Of a stretch of 64,000 nt of DNA, positions 12,476-22,089 are shown in pieces (position 1 is the stretch's first letter; the number at the start of each line of letters is the position of its first letter). The translations under genes and the position numbers were made by a program. The notes under the pieces were generated by a model. That model did no database searches, was not told where the DNA came from, and worked only from the letters and a program-made list of their open reading frames with translations. The stretch lies in assembly GCA_048772705.1 (NCBI GenBank), contig JBLWGC010000205.1, forward strand, positions 1-64,000, in the 5' to 3' direction. This DNA is from Leidyana gryllorum EB-2025a (taxonomy: Eukaryota > Apicomplexa).

Positions 12476-14731
12476 TCAGCATTCGTCATCCATGCAGTCG
12501 CTGATGGAGTAGCAGTCATCGCACTCAGACTCGACGAAGCAGGGGCAGTCAGGGCAGTCAGGGACGCAGCCCTCAGGGACACTCTTAGTGGTCGAAGCGG
12601 CCACGGGCGCGGTAGTGGTAGATCCGGCGGCCTCAGTAGAACCAACCGGGGTCACAGAGACCTCGCCCGAGGGAGTGGGAGTGGTGGTAGAAGCACCAGC
12701 TTCAGAGGGAGTGGTGGTCGAGGCACCAGCTTCAGAAGGAGTGGTAGTCGAGGCACCAGCTTCAGAAGGAGTGGTTGTCGAGGCACCAGCTTCAGACGGA
12801 GTGGTAGTAGAGGCACCAGCTTCAGCAGGAGTGGTGGTAGAGGCACCAGCTTCAGACGGAGTGGTGGTAGAGGCACCAGCTTCAGACGGAGTGGTGGTAG
12901 AGGCACCAGCTTCAGACGGAGTGGTGGTAGAGGCACCAGCTTCCGAAGGAGTGGTGGTGGAGGCGCCAGCTTCAGAAGGAGTGGTAGTCGAGGCACCAGC
13001 TTCAGAAGGAGTGGTAGTCGAGGCACCAGATTCAGAAGGAGTGGTAGTCGAGGCCCCAGCTTCAGACGGAGTGGTGGTAGAGGCACCAGCTTCCGAAGGA
13101 GTGGTGGTGGAGGCACCAGCTTCAGAAGGAGTGGTAGTCGAGGCACCAGCTTCAGAAGGAGTGGTAGTCGAGGCACCAGCTTCAGAAGGAGTGGTAGTCG
13201 AGGCGCCAGCTTCAAAAGGAGTGGTAGTCGAGGCACCAGCTTCAGAAGGAGTGGTAGTCGAGGCACCAGCTTCAGACGGAGTGGTAGTAGAGGCACCAGC
13301 TTCAGAGGCAGTAGTAGTCGAGGCACCAGCTTCAGAAGGAGTGGTAGTAGAGGCACCAGCTTCCGCAGGAGTGGTGGTAGAGGCACCAGCTTCAGCAGGC
13401 GTGGTAGTCGAGGCACCAGGAACAGTGGTCATGAGACCAGAAGCGGCGCTGCTGCTCTCACCTGCCTCCGGTGTGCTGGACTCAAGAACGATGTCGGTGG
13501 TGCTCTCGCCAGTAGTGAGGTCAGTGCTTTCGAGGAGAACGGTGGTCTCGGTTTGGGTTGTGCCTGCAAGAGTGACAGTCAGGGCAGGTACAGTTGACGT
13601 CGCGGTGCCAACAGCTGATGTAGTCATCGAAGCGGTGGCAGTCAGCGCAGTGTCAGACTGAGCAGTCATCTGCGTGAGAACGGCTGGAGTAGTGTTGTCG
13701 TCAACAACAGCCGGTGTAGTGGTGGCCGCCACAGGAACGGTTGTGGTGAGGGCGAAATCGGTAACTGAAGTACCCTCTTCAGTGTTGACGGGGGCAGTAC
13801 TGGTAGTGTCGGGTTCCACGCAAGTCTCGGTGGGGCATTCGGGCTCAGGAGTAGTGGTGGTCCAGCTCGGCCGGGTGAAATCACAAACTTCAGTAACTTC
13901 GCGGCGGCAGAAAGCAGGTCCGGTCACGTGCGAAGAAGAGTGGAAAATGCATCGAGGCTCACAACCGCAGTAGAGGCAAGTTTGATCTTCCAAGAGGTTG
14001 AATGACGGACGGGGGAAAGAAATGGAAGCACACTCGCCCACTGCAGGAACGTTGCAGTATTCCGTAGGGTTTCCGAACGAGCTGGGGACTGGATCGGTAA
14101 CGACGTGATACATGAATTGCTCATCATACAAGATGCAAGTATGAGGCTCGTTCTGGAAGTCGCTTGTCGCTTCATGATCAGGCACAGCTCTCCACACGAA
14201 CGAAGCACACTCCGGGACATCTTGACAGAGTTCTTGGCATCTCGCAGCAGTTGCCACGTTCTCGAAGAGCTTGAGAGGAGCCCTTTGAACTCCTGCGGGA
14301 TTGTAATCAGACCAGCCGAACACGTTGTTGGAGTAGCAAGCGCCTGCCAGGGTAGCGACAGCAAAATCGAAGTCGACCACAACTTCGAGAGCACACTCCT
14401 TCAGGTAATCGGTCATGGTGAGCAATCCGGCGACAACTTCAGAACACTTTCCCGCGCAATGGCTGTTATGTAGGCCCTCGGTGACGGACACAGCAAAGTC
14501 ACACTGCTTCTCCACCAGAGTACGTCCCTTGTAAGAGCAGTACTCATACTCCGACTCAACGAAGGCTTCGAGGCAGTTCTCTTCTGTCAAAAAGGTCTGC
14601 ATGCCGAAATCCTGTTCCTCGCAACGGCAGGCACCATCTTCACCGTAGGGCCAAGTGAAAACCCAGTCAGCCTCTGCGGGGGAGGAGGCGAGGACTGTGG
14701 TGGCAATGAGGCTGAAAGTAGTGGAAGGCAT
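12476..14731 (-). CDS. secreted Thr-rich mucin-like repeat protein with PAN/apple-like Cys region
   Basis: A 751-residue single-exon protein with a signal peptide (MPSTTFSLIATTVLASSPAEA). Residues about 25-290 are Cys-rich and include a PAN/apple-like segment (CQELCQDVPECASFVW). Thr/Ser/Pro-rich sequence follows. From about residue 435 come some 25 copies of the decapeptide GASTTTPSEA with single-residue variants. The end is an acidic Cys-rich tail (CVPDCPDCPCFVESECDDC) with no membrane segment or clear GPI signal. Such Thr-rich stretches are typical O-glycosylation platforms, so a surface-coat, cyst-wall or secreted mucin role is inferred, as for mucin-like proteins of Cryptosporidium and gregarines. 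A PAN-type module would bind protein or carbohydrate. No introns were needed to keep the frame open. Confidence 0.85.
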   Translation of the reverse strand: MPSTTFSLIATTVLASSPAEADWVFTWPYGEDGACRCEEQDFGMQTFLTEENCLEAFVESEYEYCSYKGRTLVEKQCDFAVSVTEGLHNSHCAGKCSEVVAGLLTMTDYLKECALEVVVDFDFAVATLAGACYSNNVFGWSDYNPAGVQRAPLKLFENVATAARCQELCQDVPECASFVWRAVPDHEATSDFQNEPHTCILYDEQFMYHVVTDPVPSSFGNPTEYCNVPAVGECASISFPRPSFNLLEDQTCLYCGCEPRCIFHSSSHVTGPAFCRREVTEVCDFTRPSWTTTTPEPECPTETCVEPDTTSTAPVNTEEGTSVTDFALTTTVPVAATTTPAVVDDNTTPAVLTQMTAQSDTALTATASMTTSAVGTATSTVPALTVTLAGTTQTETTVLLESTDLTTGESTTDIVLESSTPEAGESSSAASGLMTTVPGASTTTPAEAGASTTTPAEAGASTTTPSEAGASTTTASEAGASTTTPSEAGASTTTPSEAGASTTTPFEAGASTTTPSEAGASTTTPSEAGASTTTPSEAGASTTTPSEAGASTTTPSEAGASTTTPSESGASTTTPSEAGASTTTPSEAGASTTTPSEAGASTTTPSEAGASTTTPSEAGASTTTPSEAGASTTTPAEAGASTTTPSEAGASTTTPSEAGASTTTPSEAGASTTTPSEAGASTTTPTPSGEVSVTPVGSTEAAGSTTTAPVAASTTKSVPEGCVPDCPDCPCFVESECDDCYSISDCMDDEC
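12678..13420 (-). repeat. 30-bp tandem repeat coding for GASTTTPSEA
   Basis: About 25 near-identical 30-bp units lie head to tail inside the mucin-like gene. Units differ mainly at synonymous positions and at one codon that alternates Ser, Ala or Phe. Because 30 is a multiple of three and the unit lacks stops in several frames, long false open frames also exist here on both strands. Confidence 0.95.
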
Positions 14732-14914
14732 TGGTAGTATGGTAGAGAACTCTTGAAATGCAAATACAACTTCAAATGTAGCCCAAAAGCTCGGGCACTG
14801 AGTTGAGAGAGAGAGAGTGAGAGAAGAAAGCGGATGTTGATTTCTGATTGTATATCGGCATGTAGTCTTTGTGTGCGATCAGCGGAGACAGATCAAACGG
14901 GCAGATCTCAATAA

Positions 14915-15558
14915 CTAAAATGAGGCGTCCAGAACCCGCATGAGTTGCTCATAAGAGATGCCAGGCGGTGTATGTGAGATACTCTCGGCTGCTGTTAATG
15001 CTGGATGAACTATGAGACCACTGCTTGTTGATCGCTCCCAAATCAGCTGGTTGCTAACCAGTCCGCCTACAGCTCGTACTGCGGCGGCAGCATCGTCCCT
15101 TGAGAGTGGAACCCTGTGGTACAATTGTCCAGTGAAGAGGATGGTATACCAAGCGCGTACCTGAGCCGCTGCGCAACTTCGAGTACGCTACGCTCGTCCG
15201 CCACAAAATCACTGCGGCACAACAGTCGTGCAGCGATATCCAAACTCATGGTCCGGAATGGGGACTGAATGGGCGTTGTCATTGTTTTGGAGGCACTGAG
15301 GCAGCTTACCTCACGCATCGTTTTCAGAAATGATCGAAGAGCTGTTGTGGACAATCCACGCAGGCCGCTGCGGGATGATAAAGTGGAATTGCTGCCTGTA
15401 CATACAAGAACGTTGTCTATCAACATGCTAGCTTCATCATTCGCTATTTTAATACACAACGAGCTGAACAGATCTTTCAAATCGTTCACAGATATGACTC
15501 CATCCTTATCACGGTCCAATCCAGCCAGGGAAGTGCGCTGAATATAGTCCTCAGCCAT
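14915..15558 (-). CDS. EF-hand protein, otherwise unrecognised
   Basis: Three exons (15558-15310, 15264-15161, 15113-14915) with two short introns give 183 residues. The start (MAEDYIQRTSLAGL) leads into one canonical EF-hand loop, DRDKDGVISVND, followed by the helix LKDLFSSL. A second degenerate hand may follow but lacks the Asp pattern. The C-terminal half is helical with no known motif. It probably binds calcium through the single good loop; partners are unknown. It begins 17 bp after the threonine synthase stop on the same strand. Alveolates have many such small calcium-binding proteins, and I cannot assign a subfamily. Confidence 0.75.
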
Positions 15559-15575
15559 CTTGGTGTGTGCGTCTC

Positions 15576-17343
15576 CTAGACACACACCGTATCAAGTGCG
15601 TGTGTCAGCGCCGCAAGGTGTGGTTCAATCACCTGTTGAATGTAAGGTGGATCGTCGAGTGTCAATAACGTACAGAGAAGCGTTCCGGGGCCGTGCGAAT
15701 CTGTTTGAGTGCTTCAGGCATCCTATTTTCGACCTCTTCTGGACTCAGTATCTTGGTTATGGTCTCAGGAAACTTGCAGGGGTGAGCCGTTGACAGCACA
15801 AGTGTACAGGCCTCATCGGTGGGCCGTAGCATGGCGGAGTGCATAGCCACTGAGGTATGCGGATCGATCAGATACTGGTAGTTCGTCCAAATGCTCCGAC
15901 AGGTGCTCAAAGTCTCTTCCTCACTGGTATGTACAGCCTCGAAGTCTGAAAAGTGTGTTGACCATAGCATGATCGAAACAAAATGGCATTCCCACCTGAT
16001 CGGAAGCATTTCAGAGTGTCTTCAGATAGCTGAAAGTATCCGTCGGTCTTGAGCTGACCTGAGATTTAGGCTGGTTGTTGAGGCTTACAATTACTTGACT
16101 CACTATACACGTCTTCGGTAGACTTGCCTCCACGGAGATGGTATAGAAGACGTTCGAAGTTGGACGAAACCTGAATATCGATGGCCGGACTCATTGTGGG
16201 AATGACTTCTTTCTGCGGAGATCAGTGAGCTTTTAGCGTCTGCTGTAGTGAAGCTTTACCAAGTCATATTTCCCGGTACTCCAGCAACGATAAAGAATGT
16301 CGTTACTATTACAAGCAATTCTCAGATGCCTGATTGGGCAGCCCATTTGTCGAGCGTACCATCCTGCAAGAATGTTCCCAAAATTACCCGTGGGGACGAC
16401 CACGTCGATGAAGGGAATGTTGGGGGAGGTTTCTCGAATTCTGAATGCCGCCCAGAAGTAGTAGACTATTTGACAGGCAATTCTCCCAAAGTTGACCGAG
16501 TTGACAGCGAGCAATTTGTACTTTTCGCGAAGTTCGGGTGACCCCATGGACATCTTGAGAAGTGCTTGGCAGTCATCGAAGGTGCCTGGTGTTGGTTCAG
16601 GATGGGTCTGATGCCGATCTCAATACCTTTGACCAACAGAACATTGATGTTGGAGTCGGGTACAGTGGTCATCTGGCGGCGTTGCATCTCAGAGGTGCGG
16701 CCTTCTGGCACCATAACGACACATCTCGCCCGCGGACGTGCGCGGAAACCTTAGCAGTGACGATGGTCCGGAGTTTGCGGGCAAAAACTCACCGCCGATC
16801 GCAGCACTGCCGGTGTCGCCTGAGGTGGCAACTAGAACGGTTCCATTCAGCTGTTGCTGTTCGAGGAGGTGGTTGATGATGCGGCCTGTGGTTCAAAGAG
16901 AGCCAGGGTACGGTGGGACCACACGAGGCTTTAGAGTACCGAGTAGGGTGAGGGCATAGTCTTTGAAAGACAAAGTAGGGCCATGGAACAGCTCCAAGAC
17001 AGCCAAGCGATCTTTGATCAGGTGGTGGAGTTGGGTCCAGGTGGGTGAGTCAAAGTCTGATCGGGTGTCTTCTACTATACGGACGATGTCATCACGGGAG
17101 AGGGGTGACTCTGCCGCAAAGAGGGTGAGGACCTCAATCAATAGCTGATCATATGACAAGTGGCTGTGCAATATGAAGTGTGCGGTTTGTGGGTTGTCGG
17201 TACCTCCACTCGGTTAAAGTGCGTTGATCGAGTTTGGGAATGGTTGTGGGGACAAAGAGGCCTCCATCGTGTGCCAACCCCTCCAGGATTGCTCGATCAA
17301 AGGTGACAACAGCAGTGTGACCCCGTGTGGACTGGAATTTCAT
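15576..17343 (-). CDS. THR4: threonine synthase (PLP-dependent, fungal/bacterial ThrC type)
   Basis: This enzyme converts O-phosphohomoserine to threonine, the last step of threonine synthesis. Nine exons (17343-17204, 17163-16925, 16885-16793, 16749-16627, 16585-16260, 16212-16104, 16058-15996, 15945-15674, 15632-15576) sum to 473 codons plus stop. Family blocks: MKFQSTRGH, the PLP lysine in FHGPTLSFKDYAL (about K114), the phosphate-binding VATSGDTGSAA, MVPEGRTSEMQRRQM, KGTFDDCQALLK, NSVNFGRIACQIVYYF, PTGNFGNILAG, and LVLSTAHPCKF near the end. All expected regions are present, so the enzyme looks intact. The last exon uses a 41-nt intron; without it the protein would stop at 15662 after SVRY. 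Introns are as short as 39-41 nt. Threonine synthesis is lost in several parasitic alveolates, so its presence is informative. Confidence 0.93.
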
Positions 17344-17422
17344 CGTCAAAAATAATTATATCAGTGTGACTGACCGAGTGGCTGTCTGCCTGCTGTGCAT
17401 TCACTAATTCGTCAGACGGCCG

Positions 17423-19039
17423 ATGTCCACCTCTGAGAGCACTGACAGTATTCCTTCATTCAGGCGGTCCGCGTCTCGGGGATCGCTCACGTCGCGCGCA
17501 GGCTCGGTGACGACCCCTCATCAAGCCAAGGTGGTGGTGCCCTCCACGGGACTGGGCATGATGTCTGCCCGCAAGAGGAGTCCCGATCGCAATATGACCG
17601 CACCGCTCCCCTCACCGCTACCAGCTGGCCGTAGTGTAGCTCAAGATTTACTGTCATATGTACGACGGAATTGGGTGGAAGAGTCCATTGTCGTTAAAGA
17701 TTGCGACGGCGGCAGCCGTCCGGTTCCCAAGCTACTTTTGGTTGCACGGTCTCATGTGAGGTTCAATCTATCATTCTATGATCTCTTGTCGACACAGGTC
17801 TTTGAGACTATGCTCGATAGCAATAAATTCAAGGAATCCCAAGAAAAGACTGTCACACTGCCCGAATCAAAGGATCTTGTCGATCTATTTATCAACGCAT
17901 TAGTTAACGACCGGTAAGCCAGCCGAGATGCAATATCAAGCCAAGTCCCCCACAGGTGTGAAATGCTCGATCGTCTCCAAGAGGAATGCAACTCGCCATC
18001 GTTAGTGGAGATATCGCCAACACAGAGTGCGCGTGATTTGTTCTCCCCTGTGCTGGCTGTTGGCAATTTAGATATCGAAGATAGTCTCGTGCCAGACATC
18101 TCAGCCTCCTTGATGCCAAGACTGCACCAAACCCTCGCGACAGTGTTGGACCTACTAGCTATGGCGGTCAAGTACAACTTTGAGGTGAGATGAGTCAAGC
18201 ATACTATCAATAGATTCGGACGCGCCAGAATCTGAGACTGATGATAGAAGAAGCTCTAGTTACGACAGACCGCCTATGGTGCGAGCCGGCCTGCGTACTG
18301 GCAGTAATGCGAATTTGTGCCACCGGCACACTCGGCGACTCGACTACAGTGGAATCAAAGTGTGAGTCATCCAACTTCTTCTAGCTGACAACTTGCCAGG
18401 CAAGAGCGCGCTGCAGAACATGCGAGGGGGTGATATGCTGGCTTGGTTACTGGGTCATCCATTAACTTTCTGGCAGAAAACCCGACACGCTCATGTAGTT
18501 ATAACCCACTCAACGATTGGCGCCTATTTGTGCTCGGTAAGCTGAATGCCATTGAATGCCGTAAAGAGCACACACGTGTGCTTATTTCATTTTATGATCT
18601 GATTACCCTCCTGCTTGGCGCATAATTATGGATCAAACGCGGAGGGGCTTATGGTTTGTTGATCCCTTATCTTCGACGATTTGAATTCATGTTCGGTTGC
18701 TTGAAATGACGAAAGCACATGTTGGACTTGATGTAGGTCGCAGTGTCAATGACCGATACTGTATACTACGTTAAACTATTTTTGATTGAGAAGAAGCACG
18801 AGGAGCTGCATCGTGCCCTGCGTCCGTCCTCCCCGCGGCTGCAGCCGTCCAATATTCAATTATGGCATCAGCGAGTTCTTCTTGACGGGAAAAAGACTTT
18901 ACAAGAATGCCAATTGGCCGAAGGGGCGATTTTGTGCGTGAAGCTATCCGTCAGTTTGAAACGCCGGCGGCCGATGTCCCGGATGCCGGCGCCTCATGCA
19001 CCGTTCTCAGCTCGAGGATTTGTCTCGACAGGCTTGTAG
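17423..19039 (+). CDS. BTB/POZ domain protein, possibly with a C-terminal ubiquitin-like domain
   Basis: The first five exons (17423-17755, 17798-17913, 17956-18184, 18214-18361, 18400-18536) give 321 codons: a Ser/Arg/Pro-rich start, then a BTB core (VFETMLDSNKFKES, LPESKDLVDLFINALVNDR) and helices. BTB proteins are dimerising or cullin-adaptor scaffolds. A donor at 18537 and an acceptor at 18736 keep the frame into a last exon (18737-19039) with a ubiquitin-like stretch (VYYVKLFLIEKK, RVLLDGKKTLQECQLAEGAILCVKL), giving 421 residues. The alternative is two genes: the BTB protein ending at 18545 and a ubiquitin-like protein starting at ATG 18749. The third intron (18185-18213) is only 29 nt but is required, because the unspliced frame stops at once. 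The 3' end overlaps the convergent subtilase by 33 bp. Confidence 0.7.
18185..18213 (+). other. 29-nt spliceosomal intron
   Basis: GTGAG to AATAG, between codons for NFE and IRTRQ of the BTB protein. Unspliced reading meets TGA two codons after the donor; removing 29 nt restores a long frame. It is the shortest intron I found here. Confidence 0.75.
18570..18581. promoter_or_regulatory. palindrome core CACACGTGTG, copy 2 (BTB gene intron or gap)
   Basis: It lies in the 200-nt stretch between the BTB part and the ubiquitin-like part, whether that stretch is an intron or a gap between two genes. Confidence 0.5.
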
Positions 19040-21163
19040 AGCTTGTCGGGTTGCGATACGAGCATCGAGGATGCCAGGATAGCGAGCATAACCTGTGGGA
19101 GAAGAGCCATAGTCCAAGTGGAGTGCAGGTCTGACTTACCAACAAAAGGTTCAGGATGGTACAGAGACCTATGGTATATCTCGAGCAATTCTAGAGGCGT
19201 GAGGTATGGACAAGCTGACCACACGACAGCTGTGATGGCTGCAACCAATGGAGAGGAGAAGGAAGTTCCCGTGACGAGTTTGCCGCCGAGTGTCTCCGCT
19301 GCGGACGATAATGAATGGAGCGCCAGTGCGTTTCGCTTACTGGATGCAGTGGCTGCGATGTTGACACCGGGGGCGTGAGCAGTGACGGCTTCTCCAAAGT
19401 TGGAGAAGAAAGCTCTTTTCCCGTCGATACCACTCGCACCAACGATGATTTGGTTGGGAAGGTTGTAGGCGGGTGGAGTCCAGGCTTCATTTGGGGGTCT
19501 GACGATTGATGAGATTTATGCAGGTGATACTACTGATTTCTGACACTTACGTGCTGGGGGTGCTGATGATTTGGCCCTTGTTTCCGGCGGCGCCAACGTA
19601 GAGATGGCCAAGACGAACGAGGACCTCAATTCCGTGTTTCTCGGCAGCAGACTTGCCCGGACCGCCATAAGAGTGATTAGAGATGCGGACGTCCATGGAG
19701 ACCAGGTAGTTGAGACCCTTTAAGATAGATGATTGACTCAAACTACCAGTCTTATCGTCCATGATCTTAATGCACAGAAGTTGACAGTTGGGGCACGCGC
19801 CAGCAATGCCAATATCGTTATTCCACTTCGACACCATGACGGCTCCCACCTCCTTTCCGTGGTCAGTGCCTCCGATAAGTGGGTTGTGTGTGTTCATGCC
19901 GAAGTCCTGAACGACGAGAGAGTGTTGCGGGGTCCAATCTATTTACTCACCTCTCCAATGCAGCCTGCAGTGACGCCATTTGGACGAGTGGTCTCAATCT
20001 GGCCCGGTCTGTGGATAAAAAGGAGCGATGGCGGGTAGCTGCGTTGTGTGTGTGTCTACTCACTTGCAGTCGTAGAGTCGGGTGTATTGGGGGAGGACAT
20101 CTTCGTTGCTGTTACATCCGGAGTCGAGGACACCAATGACCATTCCCGGAACGTATTTGGCGATGTCCTCAGGAGTGATGATGACTCTGCCTCCACTGGG
20201 CCAGGTTCCATCTTTGCGCATGTAGAATTTGACAATGTCTGCCATGGCGCTGAGTACATCCGTTCCGAATGGAACCTTCTGGCTGCGTCCGAACATGGCA
20301 TACTGTTGGCCGATGACGGGATCATTGGGCAGCTTGAGTGCGATAGATACGGACTGAGCACCTTCGAGGGTCTCATCGTCATCGGGCAGGTTGGCTATTT
20401 CGACGAGATCTCCCGGTTGGATGGTGCTGCGTAGTCCGGAAGCGTCAAGTCCTTGTCCTGAGAGCTCGGCAATGAGGCTTTCTATGTCTATGGGGGGCAT
20501 TTCTATCTCATCTGGGACTTCTCTGTGGGTGGAAGTTGGTTTGATATCGCGGACTTGGTCGAGTTCTGGTTCGGCCAGGAGACATCTGATCTGCGAGGAG
20601 AGTTCCACAATGCGTTCACCCGATAAGAAGGGGTTTTCCACAATGGTAATGTCAATGTGGTCGAGGTGGGTGTTGGAAGTGACGACAGGAACGGGTGTGT
20701 CCGACACGGTGGCACTCGATTTTTGTTCTCCGAGACGGCGTCGATCGGCAGGCGGCGGTCTGCCAATGAGACTGTAGACAGCATTGACATCTCCCCGGGC
20801 CTCAGCATCGAGGAGAGCATCGAGCTTTTCAGTAGTGCCGACCAAGTCTTTGGCGACCTGGACGTGGAGCCGGCTGAGTCCATAGGTACGGGGGTCAATG
20901 TCGACGGCGGCAAGTTTTCTGGACTCGGCTGTGGCGAGATCACTGTTTGTTTTCACCGGTTGTGCATTGAGAATGTGGGTAGCTTTGAGAATTTGGTCAG
21001 ATGTAATGTCATCGTCTTGGTGGCGTAGTTCACGGGCGTGTGGTCGATCGGATTTGAGGCAACTAGAGTCAAATGTGAGGATAACACGTTCGGGAAGGAT
21101 ATCGCCGACTTGGAGCGCAAGTAGCGGCGGGGAGAGGATGAGAGCAGCCGCTAGGAGCTTCAT
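19007..21163 (-). CDS. secreted subtilisin-like serine protease (S8)
   Basis: Six exons (21163-20064, 20008-19951, 19906-19551, 19498-19341, 19298-19140, 19092-19007) sum to 638 residues. A signal peptide (MKLLAAALILSPPLLAL) and a prodomain of about 300 residues precede the catalytic domain. Triad: Asp in GVLDSGCNSNED (about D347), His in GTDHGKEVGAVM, Ser in GTSFSSPLVAA; the oxyanion Asn is in VGAAGN. It ends YPGILDARIA plus a short polar tail with no membrane anchor, so it should be secreted or stored in secretory organelles. In apicomplexans related proteases process adhesins and egress factors; that role is inference here. The prodomain is long and acidic, with the stretch DPVIGQQYAMFG just before the mature domain. 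It is divergent from eL15. Confidence 0.93.
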
Positions 21164-21357
21164 CTGCGATTTCGTGTGCAGGGTTGATTTTCTGTCCTAT
21201 GGGGGGGCCGGTGCGGGGAAAAGGAATCGGTCAGTCAGTCCGAGTTGGGGGTCTGGTGCCAACATTGGATGAGGGCGGTGTGAAACAAAACGGAGAAACA
21301 GTGGTCAATGTTTGGGGCGTTTCTAATTTTTTTGGAGCCTGGGTGGCGAGTTGAGCA

Positions 21358-22030
21358 ATGGGGGCCTACAAGTACCTGCATGAACTGGGCAAGAAGAAGC
21401 AGTCGGATGTGAGCCGATACCTGTCTCGCGTCCGTACCTGGGAGTACAGACAGCTGCCGGCTGTGCACCGTGCCAACCGTCCGACTCGTGTCGATAAGGC
21501 TCGTCAGTTGGGCTACAAGGCCAAGCAAGGCTTTGTTATCTTCCGCGTGCGCGTCCGCCGTGGAGACCGTAAGAAGCGTGTTGCCAAGGGTATCGTCTAC
21601 GGAAAGCCCAAGCACCAGGTGAGTATTCGATTCGATTCTCCCCGCCTTAACACTCTTTTTCTTTGACTCTTAGGGTGTGAGAAAGCAGAAGAGCTCCTCT
21701 TCCCTCCGCGTGCTCGCCGAGCAGCGTGTTGGCCGCCGCGTCGCTGGAAACCTCCGCGTCATGAACTCATATTGGGTTGCTCAGGATGGTCTGTACAAGT
21801 ACTACGAGGTCATCCTCGTCGACCCGATGCACAACGCTATCCGTAACGACCCTAAGGTCAACTGGATTTGCGCTGCTCACATGAAACACCGCGAGTGCCG
21901 TGGAGTCACCGCCGCCGGCCGTGCCTCCCGTGGCCTCTTGGTCAAGGGTGGACACGCTGCCCGTCTCCGTCCCAGCAGACGTGGAGCCTGGAAGAGACGT
22001 CAGACCGAATCTCTCCGCAGATACCGATGA
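21358..22030 (+). CDS. RPL15: 60S ribosomal protein L15 (eL15)
   Basis: A structural protein of the large ribosomal subunit. Exons 21358-21618 and 21674-22030, with a 55-nt intron, give 205 residues, the usual length. The start [39 protein letters not shown] and the end [18 protein letters not shown] are near-identical to eukaryotic eL15. The codons appear biased towards GTC/CGT/AAG, as expected for a highly expressed gene. It lies 194 bp from the divergent subtilase start and 59 bp before RIC1. Confidence 0.98.
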
Positions 22031-22089
22031 TCACTTGCGCTACAGCTGCTTAATGTTTTTCTCAGTGCAAATCTCCAACAAAAGAACCT

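Noticed and set aside
12678-13420. 30-bp direct repeats considered as a CRISPR-like array
   Set aside because: Units are contiguous without spacers and encode a decapeptide in a eukaryotic gene.
12140-13661. Long plus-strand open frames of 485 and 357 residues and a 254-residue minus-strand one
   Set aside because: They are by-products of the stop-free 30-bp repeat of the mucin-like gene; their sequences are Arg/Gly/Ser or Val/Glu/Ala repeats with no independent signals.
15662-15673. Threonine synthase ending at SVRY with stop at 15662
   Set aside because: A 41-nt intron gives a longer C-terminus resembling the family's usual helix and brings the end to 15576, in keeping with local spacing.
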